Of a stretch of 64,000 bases of DNA, positions 33,447-44,285 are shown in pieces. Every line of letters starts with the position of its first letter. Position 1 is the stretch's first letter. The position numbers were made by a program, and so were the translations under genes. Origin of the DNA: Acinetobacter sp. ANC 3781. GTDB taxonomy: Bacteria; Pseudomonadota; Gammaproteobacteria; Pseudomonadales; Moraxellaceae. The stretch lies in contig NZ_SJOH01000004.1 in assembly GCF_004331285.1 (NCBI RefSeq), positions 1 to 64,000 of the forward strand, read 5' to 3'. A model generated the notes under the pieces. The model was given only the letters and a program-made list of their open reading frames with translations. It did not search any database and had not been told where the DNA came from.

Positions 33447-33821
33447 ATGATTAAAACGATCTCACTTCGTGGCTTCTTGGGTTTAGGTTTGGCAGCATTA
33501 CTATCACAAGCTGTTTTAGCCGATGAAAGCCTAACTCAAGCAGAAGCCAATACCCTGATTAAAGAGGACATTGCTTCAACTCAGGTTATGGCTGAAGTGT
33601 GCCCTGCGATTCTGGGTAAAAATGCAAAATTTAATCACAATATTCAGCAACTGATTCAGACTTATCTGCAAGACTATTCAGACAAATCGATGACTTACGA
33701 TAAAATTCAGGCAGATTCAGAATATAAATCTGTTCTTGATGAAGCGCGTCAAGCTGCCAAAGAAACCAGTAAAGACGAACAAAAAACAGTGTGTAATGAG
33801 GTCGTAAATTACGAAGCCTAA
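33447..33821 (+). CDS. Small secreted two-cysteine protein, paralogue A
   Basis: This 124-residue protein has a signal peptide (cleavage probably after ALA, about residue 25) and a helical mature part. It has one Cys in MAEVCPAILG and another near the end (KTVCNEVVNYEA), likely to form a disulphide. The downstream gene at 34065 encodes a clear paralogue: both have EVCP, a K/F-rich middle, YKSVL/FKSIL-x-EAR-x-x-A-K and C-x-E-x-x-x-Y. I recall an Acinetobacter/Moraxella family called MCR_0457 but cannot confirm it. Function unknown; probably periplasmic. Confidence 0.75.
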   Translation: MIKTISLRGFLGLGLAALLSQAVLADESLTQAEANTLIKEDIASTQVMAEVCPAILGKNAKFNHNIQQLIQTYLQDYSDKSMTYDKIQADSEYKSVLDEARQAAKETSKDEQKTVCNEVVNYEA

Positions 33822-33874
33822 GTCATAACAGATTATTGATATAGAATACTCAGCCTAGTGAGCATCCTATATGT

Positions 33875-33910
33875 GGGCATGAAGATTATCCAGCTTCATG
33901 CCCTGTTTTT
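33875..33910 (+). terminator. Terminator between the secreted paralogues
   Basis: GGGCATGAAG-ATTATCCAG-CTTCATGCCC is a 10-bp stem followed by TGTTTTTAT. It separates the two paralogous genes, so they are not one transcript. Confidence 0.8.
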
Positions 33911-34064
33911 ATAAAATAAATACAAGCCAGATTAAACTCTTAAAGTCGATTCATTGTTTCTTCAACTTTCAACAGCTTCAATACATTTGTGTACTTACAA
34001 TTACCAAAAATATCGTTAAGCTTATTTATATTGTTATGTTTTTAAATAATTTAGGTCTGCTTAA

Positions 34065-34454
34065 ATGAAATTATCTCTGTTCAAATCTCTTTCTTTGGGT
34101 CTATTGACCACTGCTGCAATGTCACTCTCGGCTACTCATGCAGCGAAACAACAAGACGAAAATATTGAAGTTACCCCCATTCAAAAAGTCACTCAACAAG
34201 AACTTGCTGCAATTTATGTACTCTCGGAAGTCTGCCCAAGCTTGGTGAAAAATGATGCTCAGTTTTCGAAAGGATATTCCAAACTTGCACATGAATATTT
34301 ACCGCAAGAAAAAGATGCGGTTTCAGCTTTAAACAAGCTCAGCAAAGAGAAAAAATTTAAATCAATTTTAACTGAAGCACGTAGTGATGCGAAAAAAGCC
34401 GGTGATGCAAAAAATAAAGAAATTTGCCAAGAGTTGATGACTTACAGTAATTAA
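34065..34454 (+). CDS. Small secreted two-cysteine protein, paralogue B
   Basis: This 129-residue protein has a signal peptide ending near THA (about residue 26). The mature part is helical and Lys-rich with two Cys, in LSEVCPSLVKND and KNKEICQELMTY, at the same relative positions as in the protein encoded at 33447. The pair are diverged duplicates with separate transcripts. Its conserved motif order suggests a stable fold held by one disulphide. Function is not known. Confidence 0.75.
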   Translation: MKLSLFKSLSLGLLTTAAMSLSATHAAKQQDENIEVTPIQKVTQQELAAIYVLSEVCPSLVKNDAQFSKGYSKLAHEYLPQEKDAVSALNKLSKEKKFKSILTEARSDAKKAGDAKNKEICQELMTYSN

Positions 34455-34570
34455 CACCAATTGGTTACAATACTTTTGAAATAAGCCGATTTCTCCGTAG
34501 AAGTCGGTCTAGCTTTATCCTAGAATGCTAGGCTCTTTGTGCTTATATCAAGATATTGGAACCACCTAGA

Positions 34571-35719
34571 ATGACCCACAAAAGCGCCCTTGCTGCATTA
34601 TTACTATTGCCTAGTTTCACATTCGCAGCATCTGTCTTATCTGCACCGCCAGAACTCAATAATAAATCTTATGTTTTGATGGACTATGAGACGGGGCAAA
34701 TCCTCGCATCTAAAAATGAAAACGAAAAATTAGCACCTGCTTCAATGACCAAGATGATGACCAGTTACATCATCGAACAGAAGTTATTGAGTGGTGATCT
34801 TACGGAAGATGAAAAGGTTCGTATGAACGAGTCGGCATGGTGTCGTGGTAGTAGCACGGAATCATGTATGTATGTCCCGCTGAACGGTACTGCAACAGCA
34901 TTAGAAATGCTTCGTGGGATTATCATCCAGTCAGGTAATGATGCTTCTAAAGCCATGGCAGAACATATTGCCGGGAATGAAGGCACTTTTGCCCACATGA
35001 TGAATGAAGAAGCAAAACGTATTGGCATGACCAATACCAGCTTCATCAATTCGACAGGCATGCCTGCTGAAGGTCACTACTCGACTGCAAAAGATATGGC
35101 AACGCTTGCGCAACATATTATTCATGACAGTTCAAAGTATTACCCAATCTACTCTGAAAAAGAATTTACTTTTAATGGCATTAAACAAGGTAACCGTAAC
35201 GCCTTGCTTTATACCGACCCAAGTGTAGATGGTTTAAAAACCGGTCATACTGACGAAGCAGGTTACTGTTTAACCACTTCTGCCAAACGCGGCCCCCTGC
35301 GTTTAATTTCAGTAATTTTTGGTGCGCCAAGCATGAACGAGCGTGCATCTCAGACACGTGAAATCTTGGCTTGGGGTTATGCAAACTTTGAAACCGTTAA
35401 AGTACAGCCTGCCAATCAGGTCTTGGCTAAAGCCAAAGTTTGGTATGGTAAAAGCAATGACGTTCAAATTGGCTTAGCTGAAAACTTTAACGTTACCATG
35501 CAAAAAGGTCAGGCTAACGCGATCAAAACACAACTGGTTGTTCAACCAAAATTGACTGCTCCACTTAAAAAAGGTCAGGTGGTGGGTAAATATGTAGCCA
35601 GTATTAATGGCAAAGTGATTTCAGAAAAACCGCTTATTGCACTTCAAGATGTTGAAGAAGCAGGTTTCTTTGCAAAAATGATCGACCATATCAAACAATT
35701 TTTCTCTAACTTATTCTAA
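34571..35719 (+). CDS. dacC: D-alanyl-D-alanine carboxypeptidase (PBP5/6 type)
   Basis: ATG 34571 is preferred over a TTG five codons upstream. The 382-residue protein has a signal peptide (cleaved near ASA), the SxxK active site at Ser58-Lys61 (ASMTKMM), SGN at 121-123, KTG at 223-225, the PBP5 C-terminal beta domain, and an amphipathic end (MIDHIKQFFSNLF) that would anchor it to the inner membrane. It trims pentapeptides of peptidoglycan. dacA and dacC products are not distinguished by sequence alone. Confidence 0.9.
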   Translation: MTHKSALAALLLLPSFTFAASVLSAPPELNNKSYVLMDYETGQILASKNENEKLAPASMTKMMTSYIIEQKLLSGDLTEDEKVRMNESAWCRGSSTESCMYVPLNGTATALEMLRGIIIQSGNDASKAMAEHIAGNEGTFAHMMNEEAKRIGMTNTSFINSTGMPAEGHYSTAKDMATLAQHIIHDSSKYYPIYSEKEFTFNGIKQGNRNALLYTDPSVDGLKTGHTDEAGYCLTTSAKRGPLRLISVIFGAPSMNERASQTREILAWGYANFETVKVQPANQVLAKAKVWYGKSNDVQIGLAENFNVTMQKGQANAIKTQLVVQPKLTAPLKKGQVVGKYVASINGKVISEKPLIALQDVEEAGFFAKMIDHIKQFFSNLF

Positions 35720-35742
35720 TTTAAAAATTTAGACTTAAGTTC

Positions 35743-35775
35743 AAGCATCTATACTTCGGTCTAGGTGCTTTTTTA
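35743..35775 (+). terminator. Terminator after the carboxypeptidase gene
   Basis: AAGCATCTA...TAGGTGCTT pairs with one wobble around a 10-base loop and is followed by TTTTTATTTTA. Confidence 0.7.
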
Positions 35776-35811
35776 TTTTATAATCACTCCACACCCTTGC
35801 ACTGACTTCTA

Positions 35812-36348
35812 ATGATGAAAAAGAATATTCGCCCTTATTTAGATCACCATCCTGAAATTGATGTCACTTGCTATATTGATGAAATGTCCGTGGTGATTGG
35901 TGACGTGACTTTGGCTGAAAATGTATCGGTGTGGCCTTTTGCCGTAATTCGTGGTGATGTAAATCATATTCATATTGGCAAAAACAGTAATGTGCAAGAT
36001 CATGCGATGTTGCATGTCAGCCATAAAAAAGCCGACAAGCCTGAAGGCTCACCACTGATTATTGGTGAAGATGTCACCATTGGTCATCACGTGAAATTAC
36101 ATGGCTGTACGATTGGTAATCGAGTTCTAATTGGCATCAGCACAATTATTTTAGATGATGTGGTGATTGAAGATGATGTGATGATTGGCGCAGGTTCTTT
36201 AGTTCCTCCACGTAAACGTCTGGAAAGTGGTTATTTGTATGTGGGTAGCCCGGTACAAAAAGTCCGTCCGCTTACAGATAAAGAAAAAGAGTTTTTGCCT
36301 TATTCAGCGCGGCATTATGTGAAGGTGGCGAGAAATTATTTAGAGTAA
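35812..36348 (+). CDS. Gamma-class carbonic anhydrase-like protein
   Basis: This 178-residue protein is a left-handed beta-helix of hexapeptide repeats (VIGDVTLAENVSVWPFAVIRGD, IGKNSNVQDHAMLHVS, IGEDVTIGHHVKLHGCTIG). It has the metal-ligand His residues in QDHAMLH and GHHVKLHG and the family's C-terminal helix. YrdA, CaiE and PaaY belong here. Some are active carbonic anhydrases, others probably thioesterases. It starts 36 bases after the preceding terminator and is a single gene. Confidence 0.88.
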   Translation: MMKKNIRPYLDHHPEIDVTCYIDEMSVVIGDVTLAENVSVWPFAVIRGDVNHIHIGKNSNVQDHAMLHVSHKKADKPEGSPLIIGEDVTIGHHVKLHGCTIGNRVLIGISTIILDDVVIEDDVMIGAGSLVPPRKRLESGYLYVGSPVQKVRPLTDKEKEFLPYSARHYVKVARNYLE

Positions 36349-36450
36349 ACTGATTAATCGATAGCCTTAGCTGATACTTACAGAATAGACTTCGAATAAA
36401 TTATAAAATTTAAAAAACTGCGTTTCTCATAAGAGCTTTTATATTAAATC

Positions 36451-36479
36451 AAAAGACACCTTCTGTTGAGGTGTCTTTT
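36451..36479. terminator. Bidirectional terminator
   Basis: AAAAGACACCT-TCTGTTG-AGGTGTCTTTT is an 11-bp perfect stem with U-runs on both strands. It ends the gene before it and the pseudogene converging from the right. Confidence 0.85.
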
Positions 36480-36488
36480 ACTTAGATA

Positions 36489-37227
36489 TTATTTGTTAAG
36501 AAGTTGTTCTAAATCTTTTATTGATTCTTTTAAATTTATGCAACTTTCAGCTTCTCTAGATTTTCCACAAGATTCTTTCATGGCTTTATCAATTATCTTA
36601 TCTAAATCTTTTATAGAATTCATAATAATATTTTTGCAAACTGATGAATGTACATTTTCTGAGCAGAATTTCATAAAAACATCATCAGAGATGGCATCAG
36701 ATATTATTAATAAAACGGATGAAATTCCTTTATTTTTTCTTATCTCTGCTAAATGTGCTTGCGAAGCGTTATTCCAAATTGAATTTGGATAATCAATACA
36801 TTTAATTGCTGAGCTTGCTGTTGCGTTAAAACACTACATATCTATTTTTTGATTAGGGTTAAGGCTTGACGTGAAATCTTCATTAGAAATATACGCTTTA
36901 AAATTTACATAATTTTCTGTTAAATCAGCATACATTCCCTCATCTTTATCTATTTTGATATTTTTAATACTGCCTTTTATTCGCGCCCATTGATTTCCAT
37001 ATTTCTTATTCGCTGCTACTTCATTTCCAGCATAATCACTTTTAATTTTGTTTATAGTTACTGGTTTTTGAGGTGATGTTTTTACTATTTCAATTAAATA
37101 ATGCCTTACCATCATCAAGCCATGTAGTAAAACCATCATGAATTATGATGTTCTTTACAGAATCCTCTTTACTTGCAAAAGTAAGTGATGGCATTGCTCA
37201 CAGAGCTAAGATGAGAAAAAATTTCAT
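36489..37227 (-). pseudogene. Broken secreted OB-fold (tRNA_anti-like) protein
   Basis: Reading leftward from ATG 37227, a signal peptide MKFFLILAL is cut by TGA at 37198, and a mature start follows. A frameshift near 37095 moves the reading to the frame containing an OB-fold segment, NKIKSDYAGNEVAANKKYGNQW and YADLTENYVNFKAYI. That frame meets TAG at 36834, then continues open to 36489 with a Cys-rich tail. Three lesions in one collinear protein mean a decayed gene, not two small ones. The OB segment looks like the tRNA_anti-like family of small lipoproteins. The stretch 37228-37516 beyond it shows no gene. Confidence 0.7.
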
Positions 37228-37516
37228 TAAAATAAATTCCAGATATTCTTTTTTAATTTATCATCTTATAAAACAATTGCTTAATTAAAATCAATCTTTC
37301 TTTTTTTGTTAGGGAAAATAATATTATGGCTTTAATAAATTAACTAGGATATAGCCGCCACTCTGTTAGTAATAATAAAAATCCAAAAGTTATCAATCTT
37401 GAACTGTAATGTGGAGTAAAAAACCTTCTTTTAAACAAGTAAAGAAATCCCCTCTCAACATAGCCACCACGTCCTAAATTTTGTAGAATAGCCCTTTTAT
37501 CCCATGGTGCTTTTCA

Positions 37517-38002
37517 ATGACCGCTTGGACTGCTCACGTTACGGTTGCTACTGTTGTCGAAAAAGACGGAAAATTTCTGTTTGTTGAAGAACATACAGAA
37601 GGTGTAACACATACTGTGTTTAATCAGCCTGCGGGTCATGTCGAATGTGGCGAAACCATTATTGATGCTGCCATTCGCGAAACCATGGAAGAAACCGGAC
37701 ATACAGTGAGTATTGAATCACTGCTGGGTATTTATACCTATACTCCACCGATGTTTCCAGATCGTACCTATTTTCGTTTCTGCTTTTTAGCAAAATCGAT
37801 TGCGCATGATGAACATGCAACATTAGATACAGGAATCATTGGCGCAGTCTGGATGACTTTGGAAGAATTGATCGAGTCGGCTCGTGCGCGTAGCCCCTTG
37901 GTAACTAAAGCCATTGAAGATGCTCTTTCAGGCAAAAAATATCCTTTATCGCTCATTTACGAGCATCAAAACTCTCCCTTAATTTCAACTTTGGATGCTT
38001 AA
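37517..38002 (+). CDS. nudJ: Nudix hydrolase NudJ-like (HMP-PP/nucleotide phosphatase)
   Basis: This 161-residue protein carries a full Nudix box, G-x5-E-x7-R-E-x2-E-E-x-G, as [23 protein letters not shown] at about 40-62. The FNQPAGHVE lead-in and VWMTLEEL after it match NudJ, which in E. coli hydrolyses thiamine-precursor and nucleoside diphosphates. It overlaps mnmA by eight bases, the same gene order as nudJ-mnmA (trmU)-hflD-purB in E. coli. Confidence 0.88.
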   Translation: MTAWTAHVTVATVVEKDGKFLFVEEHTEGVTHTVFNQPAGHVECGETIIDAAIRETMEETGHTVSIESLLGIYTYTPPMFPDRTYFRFCFLAKSIAHDEHATLDTGIIGAVWMTLEELIESARARSPLVTKAIEDALSGKKYPLSLIYEHQNSPLISTLDA

Positions 38003-39140
38003 TCCTATGCAACAACGTGTCATCGTCGGTATGTCTGGTGGTGTAGATTCTTCTGTTTCTGCAGCACTTCTTCTTCAACAAGGATATCAAGTTGAAGGAC
38101 TTTTCATGAAAAACTGGGAAGAAGATGACGGCACGGAATATTGCACGGCTATGGAAGATCTGGCCGATGCACAAGCCGTTTGTGACAAAATCGGCATCAA
38201 ATTGCATACAGCCAACTTTGCCATGGAATATTGGGATCGTGTATTCGAGCACTTTTTAGCTGAATATGCTGCAGGTCGTACCCCAAACCCGGATATTTTA
38301 TGTAATAAAGAAATCAAGTTCCGTGCATTTTTAGATCATGCCGTGAACTTGGGTGCAGACTTTATTGCCACAGGTCATTATTGCCGCCGCGGGGAAACCA
38401 TAACCAACTCGCGTGGTGAAGAATACGCACCTTTATTACGCGGCTTTGACCAAAACAAAGATCAAACGTATTTCCTGCATGCTGTACATGGTCGTGAAAT
38501 TAACAAGACTTTGTTCCCAGTCGGTGAAATTGAAAAACCGGAAGTTCGTCGTATTGCTGAAGAACTCGGTCTTGCAACAGCGAAGAAAAAAGATTCAACC
38601 GGCATTTGCTTTATTGGCGAACGCCGTTTTAATGACTTCTTGAAACAATATTTACCTGCCCAAGCTGGAAAAATTTATCTAGATACCGGTAAAGAGGTTG
38701 GTGAACATCACGGCTTAATGTACTATACGCTCGGTCAACGTGGCGGCATTGGCTTGGGTGGTCTTAAGGGCGAATCTGAGGGTGCATGGTTTGTTCTTTA
38801 TAAAGATATTGAAAACAACCGCCTCGTCATTGGTCAGGGTCATGAGCATCCACTGATGCAAAGTACTATACTTTGGAGTGAAGCAATTGACTGGGTTGCG
38901 GGTGAGCAAGTAATTCCAGAAAACGGTTTCCGCTGCACTGCGAAAACGCGTTACCGCCAACCCGATCAAGACTGTGTTATTTATAAAGATGCCGATATGC
39001 CAAATGGTGTACGCGTTGAATTCGACGAACCGCAACGTGCGGTGACTCCAGGACAAAGTGTAGTGTTCTACGCAGATGAAGTTTGTTTAGGTGGCGGTGT
39101 GATTCATCATACCAATGCCCCAAAACCTGATTTTATTTAA
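37995..39140 (+). CDS. mnmA: tRNA-specific 2-thiouridylase MnmA
   Basis: This 381-residue enzyme has the PP-loop [27 protein letters not shown], the catalytic Cys in [12 protein letters not shown] and [18 protein letters not shown] [12 protein letters not shown]. MnmA adds sulphur to U34 of tRNA Lys, Glu and Gln, taking it from the Tus relay. It overlaps nudJ by eight bases; ATG 38007 is an alternative start that would not overlap. Downstream hflD follows after 15 bases. Confidence 0.95.
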   Translation: MLNPMQQRVIVGMSGGVDSSVSAALLLQQGYQVEGLFMKNWEEDDGTEYCTAMEDLADAQAVCDKIGIKLHTANFAMEYWDRVFEHFLAEYAAGRTPNPDILCNKEIKFRAFLDHAVNLGADFIATGHYCRRGETITNSRGEEYAPLLRGFDQNKDQTYFLHAVHGREINKTLFPVGEIEKPEVRRIAEELGLATAKKKDSTGICFIGERRFNDFLKQYLPAQAGKIYLDTGKEVGEHHGLMYYTLGQRGGIGLGGLKGESEGAWFVLYKDIENNRLVIGQGHEHPLMQSTILWSEAIDWVAGEQVIPENGFRCTAKTRYRQPDQDCVIYKDADMPNGVRVEFDEPQRAVTPGQSVVFYADEVCLGGGVIHHTNAPKPDFI

Positions 39141-39155
39141 AAGGAAGCGATAGGC

Positions 39156-39887
39156 ATGGCTGAGTTACCCTTTCAACAGCCTCAAACTTTGAATATACGC
39201 CAAAACCGTGCTTTGGCGTTGGCAGCTGTGTTTCAATCGACACAGCTGACCCACATGACCGCCATGTCCGGACAGCAGAGTGTGGGTGAAAGCGGCAGCT
39301 TCTATCTAGAGCAACTCATTAAAGCCAGCCTGAATATTCGCCCTACCGCCAATGAATCCTGCCGGACCCTAGATTTTTTTAATCAACTTGCCGATATTTC
39401 TCTCGGTTTAAAAACTTTAGAAAATAGTATTACCCAACCGTTTAATACCTCTCCCAAATCTCGTTTACCCAAATTATCTAGCGCCAAGTTGCCGATGAGC
39501 TATGCCATGGCCTTGTTACAGTTAGAGAAAAAAGTCTATAGCAATCCAAAATTCGTTGAAATCATTGAAAAATCGCAACAAAAAATATTAAAGCAACTTT
39601 CATTTTTTGATAATAATTATCTACATCCCAGTATTATTGCCAACCTTGCCCAAACCTATGTCGAAACTGCAGGACAAATTAATCCTCGCATTATGGTCAA
39701 AGGCAACGCCCAAGCATTTAAAGATACATCTCATACCAACCGTATTCGCGCTTCGCTGTTTACTGGCCTGCAACTGGCGCATTTATGGCGCCAAATGGGG
39801 GGCAGTTCATGGGGCATGATTTTCAGCAAGCGTAAGCTGCTCCAAGATATTCAAGATCTTGCCCGTTTACAATATCAGGTGGTTTAA
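39156..39887 (+). CDS. hflD: HflD high-frequency lysogenisation protein homologue
   Basis: This 243-residue protein is mostly helical, with the HflD outline: [19 protein letters not shown] at the start, [12 protein letters not shown], and [19 protein letters not shown] near the end. It lies between mnmA and purB as in E. coli (trmU-hflD-purB). In E. coli HflD is a peripheral membrane protein that restrains lambda CII and affects purB-linked expression. Its role here is not known beyond that. AAGGAAG precedes the start. Confidence 0.9.
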   Translation: MAELPFQQPQTLNIRQNRALALAAVFQSTQLTHMTAMSGQQSVGESGSFYLEQLIKASLNIRPTANESCRTLDFFNQLADISLGLKTLENSITQPFNTSPKSRLPKLSSAKLPMSYAMALLQLEKKVYSNPKFVEIIEKSQQKILKQLSFFDNNYLHPSIIANLAQTYVETAGQINPRIMVKGNAQAFKDTSHTNRIRASLFTGLQLAHLWRQMGGSSWGMIFSKRKLLQDIQDLARLQYQVV

Positions 39888-39915
39888 CTGATGCTGTGCG
39901 GGCTTTGTTTTACAT

Positions 39916-40179
39916 AGGGGCCGTATAGGCTGCAAAAATAATTGCGACAATGAGTTTTTTAATGATCCGAAGCATGGTTTGTAAAACTTAGTTATTCTAA
40001 GTGAGCAAATCATAACGAAGTAAAATAAAAAATACTCGAGTCCCGAAGGGTTGAAGTTAAAACAATCTCAAACTGCGTTACGAAATTTAAAAATAGTCTC
40101 GCTATTCTTTGCAGTTCGTGCCTTGTTTGCTCAGTTTTAATTTTCAACGCAACAAATTTTTGCAACGTATTCGGCCCCT
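39916..40179. repeat. MITE-like foldback element (about 264 bp)
   Basis: The 24 bases from 39916 and the reverse complement of 40156-40179 agree at 21 of 24 positions; both begin AGGGGCCG and end TGCAAAAAT. Inside, TTGAAGTTAAAAC near 40051 and GTTTTAATTTTCAA near 40134 are nested inverted repeats around a central AAATAG-TCTCG-CTATT hairpin. No gene lies within. The layout is that of a non-autonomous foldback element in the hflD-purB gap. No target duplication was clear. Confidence 0.6.
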
Positions 40180-40195
40180 CAATTCCAAAGTTTAA

Positions 40196-41593
<1,398 letters not shown>

Positions 41594-41609
41594 TTAAATT
41601 TTAGTCAGA

Positions 41610-41637
41610 AAAAGCGAAGCTTCGGCTTCGCTTTTTT
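41610..41637 (+). terminator. Terminator after purB
   Basis: AAAGCGAAGC-TTCG-GCTTCGCTTT-type stem followed by TTTTTTATT. Confidence 0.85.
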
Positions 41638-41674
41638 ATTATACTTCCACTACTTTATAGTCGAAAACAATAAG

Positions 41675-42343
41675 ATGATTGAATACCAACTCACCTTAAA
41701 ACACTGGCTTAGTTTAGGTTTTATAACCATTGCCATAGTGATCGCAAGTATTCGTCCTTTAGAATTTGAAGCATATCTGCTGCATCAGGTCGGCACAGTC
41801 TTTATGCTTGCTGCCTTGTTGTTTACCCAAAAGAAAATTGGCCTGAATTTTTACAGTTTTACACTCTATCTGGCTTTTTTACTGATTCACATTGTGGGTG
41901 CCCATTACCTGTATTCCTATGTCCCCTATAATGAATGGCTGATTCAGCTGTTCAATTTTGATTTAAATCAGTCTATGGACTGGTCGCGCAATATGTATGA
42001 TCGTCTGGTGCATCTTGCCTGTGGTTTACTGCTCTACCCCGTACTACTGCGACTGTTTCAGGTATGGCTACCTGGAGCTAAACCTTTCATGCTATTTTTA
42101 TTGGTGGTTCAGTTTATCATGGCCACCAGTTTAATTTATGAATGGCTTGAATGGCTGATTGCAATTGGTTTATCCCCAGAAGAAGCAGAAAATTATAATG
42201 GACAGCAGGGAGATATTTGGGATGCGCATATGGATATGCTGCTTGCAACACTAGGGGCTGCGAGTTATGGCCTGCTTCATTTGTGCTGCTCTCATAAAAG
42301 CTTAGTTAAAATACCACAGTCAGAAAGTGACCAACACGCCTAG
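41675..42343 (+). CDS. DUF2238 inner-membrane protein (YjdF-like)
   Basis: This 222-residue protein has about six membrane helices. The DUF2238 signature is present: HIVGAHYLYSYVPYNEW, DRLVHLACGLLLYPVL, and YEWLEW...QGDIWDAHMDMLLATLGA. The function of the family is unknown. The 3' end overlaps by 24 bases with the convergent cytochrome b561 pseudogene. Confidence 0.85.
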   Translation: MIEYQLTLKHWLSLGFITIAIVIASIRPLEFEAYLLHQVGTVFMLAALLFTQKKIGLNFYSFTLYLAFLLIHIVGAHYLYSYVPYNEWLIQLFNFDLNQSMDWSRNMYDRLVHLACGLLLYPVLLRLFQVWLPGAKPFMLFLLVVQFIMATSLIYEWLEWLIAIGLSPEEAENYNGQQGDIWDAHMDMLLATLGAASYGLLHLCCSHKSLVKIPQSESDQHA

Positions 42344-42905
42344 TGAAATGACTGAGGCAAACATAGTGAACCATGGATGTGATTCTGCAAGCCAAAACAT
42401 CCGCTTTGCTAGCCATTTTTTAAGCAGAATGCTATTCAGTGTCAGTGCTGCCAAATGCAGTAATACACTGGCTAAAAACAGATTGGCAAATAGCTCATGC
42501 ACTTCTTTTAAACTGTGACTATGCATATAGTCTGTTAAAAACCTGCCAACACTGTTAAGGGTAGCAGGCATGCTCAACTGAAACAGGCTGGAATTGGCTA
42601 TTTTTAAAAACTTCGCGGAAAGCTATTGCTACGGGTTCGCCCAATAGCGCTGCACAAATGGCTTGATCACATGAAATCGACGGATTATCCCCAAAGGCTG
42701 AGTATAGGCAAGTCGAGGCGCAAAAAAACTGCCATAAAATTATTAAGATCAGGCTGATACCGAGTATATAGCCAAAGGCCATATGCATTTAATGCCATTC
42801 TTCTGCATCCTCCGTAAGATAAGCCCCACTAAAGCTCAAAATGATCACCATATGCAAAAACCGAATCAGTAACTCTATAGAAGATGTTGTAGTGTTCTGA
42901 GTCAT
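42320..42905 (-). pseudogene. Cytochrome b561-family pseudogene
   Basis: Leftward from ATG 42905, MTQNTTTSSIELLIRFLHMV begins a b-type cytochrome with its first heme-ligand His. TAA at 42789 interrupts the frame. The next segment, HMAFGYILGISLILIILWQFF, continues the second helix, then a shift near 42720 makes the middle unreadable in one frame. A last open part, 42577-42320, gives the C-terminal helices with SLKEVHELFANLFLASVLLHLA, containing further His ligands. The order and pattern fit the b561/b-type subunit family, and the lesions make it non-functional. Confidence 0.7.
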
Positions 42906-42981
42906 AAAAAATCTTTGTGGACTGTATTTCAGTTGCAACATAGCAGCTCAGGCTGAGTTGAATATTAAAATACAGGCAAAA

Positions 42982-43009
42982 AAAATTGCGCTCATTAGGG
43001 CGCAATTTT
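42982..43009 (-). terminator. Terminator after sohB
   Basis: AAATTGCGCCCTAATGAGCG-like stem (ATTGCG...CGCAAT) with a run of seven T on the minus side, 23 bases beyond the sohB stop. Confidence 0.8.
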
Positions 43010-43031
43010 AAAATTAGAAGATCATTTTAAA

Positions 43032-43994
43032 TTAAAGCTTGGGATCACGTAGTTGAATGACATTCGCACTCGCTTTTGACAAGGTTTCCATCACTTTATT
43101 CATCACTGCAGGCACTAGACCATCTGCCATTTGAGCTGCTTGTAAGCCCAGCTTTTCACCCAAAGTTGGTTTGCGACGAGTATCAATCACATACACATCA
43201 TGCTGTGCCAATAAACCTTGCAGATATTCATCTGAAGTTTGCAGTTTATCCAGCAGGTTTAATTCAAGCGCATCCTTCCCGTACCAATGCTCACCTGTTG
43301 CAACTTTTTCAATATTGAGTTGTGGACGGTATTTTTCAACAAAGTGCTTGAACAACTCATGGGTTTGTTGCAACTCTTCTTCAAATTTGGCTTTACCTTC
43401 AGCAGTATTTTCACCAAAGAGGGTCACAGTGCGTTTAAACTCACCTGCGGTATAAAGTTCAAAATCGATATGCTTCTCTTTTAATAACCGATTAAAGTTA
43501 GGCACTTGAGCAACCACGCCAATTGAACCGACCACTGCAAAGGGTGCAGAAACAATTTCGTTGGCAATACACGCCATCATATAACCGCCACTTGCCGCAA
43601 CCTTATCAACGCAAATCGTCAGGTTAAAACCAGCATCACGCAGACGCACCAGTTGTGCAGCAGCTAGACCATAGCCGTGCACCATACCACCCGGACTTTC
43701 CAGACGAACAACCACACGGTCACGTCCTGCTTTTGCTGTCGCTAAAATCAGGGTAATTTCTTCACGTAAACTTTCTACCGCAGATGCAGCGGTATCACCT
43801 TTAAAATCGAGTACATAAATTTTTTGATTATTCTTTCTACGTAACTTGGCTTCTTTTGAAAGCTGTTGAGTGAGTTGCAATAGTTCAAATCTAGATGCAG
43901 TGGTTTGCGCAATTTTTTTACGTTGTTCATTTAGGCGCGCGTTTAAATGGCTGATTCGAATTTCAGCGGGTAATTTAGGGGTATGGAATAACAT
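43032..43994 (-). CDS. sohB: SohB-like peptidase (S49)
   Basis: This 320-residue protein belongs to peptidase family S49. An N-terminal basic helix precedes the domain IYVLDFKGD...; the nucleophile is in VDKVAASGGYMMAC and the general-base Lys is in AGEFKRTVTLFGENTAEGKAKF. It is shorter than E. coli SohB (349) at the membrane anchor end: residues 1-20 are not clearly hydrophobic, so membrane attachment is uncertain. SohB is a multicopy suppressor of degP in E. coli; substrates are unknown. Confidence 0.88.
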   Translation of the reverse strand: MLFHTPKLPAEIRISHLNARLNEQRKKIAQTTASRFELLQLTQQLSKEAKLRRKNNQKIYVLDFKGDTAASAVESLREEITLILATAKAGRDRVVVRLESPGGMVHGYGLAAAQLVRLRDAGFNLTICVDKVAASGGYMMACIANEIVSAPFAVVGSIGVVAQVPNFNRLLKEKHIDFELYTAGEFKRTVTLFGENTAEGKAKFEEELQQTHELFKHFVEKYRPQLNIEKVATGEHWYGKDALELNLLDKLQTSDEYLQGLLAQHDVYVIDTRRKPTLGEKLGLQAAQMADGLVPAVMNKVMETLSKASANVIQLRDPKL

Positions 43995-44244
43995 ATAAAA
44001 TGATTTCTCTAATTGTATCTGCAGTTGTCTTTAACATGAGGTCAAAAGATTGAAAATTCAATATGAATTTTATTAATCATCTCATTGTCTAGATTCTTAT
44101 CCTTTAAATGCTTCCAGTATTAAGTCATTTCCTCACGATAGGAACATATCGTTAAAGATCATAATTGGATAAAAAATAAAGCTTAATGATCGCTAGCTGA
44201 ACACATCACATAGTTTGTTTAGACAAAAAAATTGATGGTTAAAT

Positions 44245-44270
44245 AGAAAAGAGCCTTTCGGCTCTTTTCT
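44245..44270 (-). terminator. Terminator after pstB
   Basis: AGAAAAGAGC-CTTTCG-GCTCTTTTCT is a 10-bp perfect stem 16 bases past the pstB stop. The T-runs inside each arm are symmetric. Confidence 0.8.
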
Positions 44271-44285
44271 AACACTGTCATTTCA

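Noticed and set aside
36489..36674. Separate 61-residue gene
   Set aside because: It is in the same frame as the OB-fold fragment upstream and is its tail after a stop codon, so it belongs to the pseudogene.
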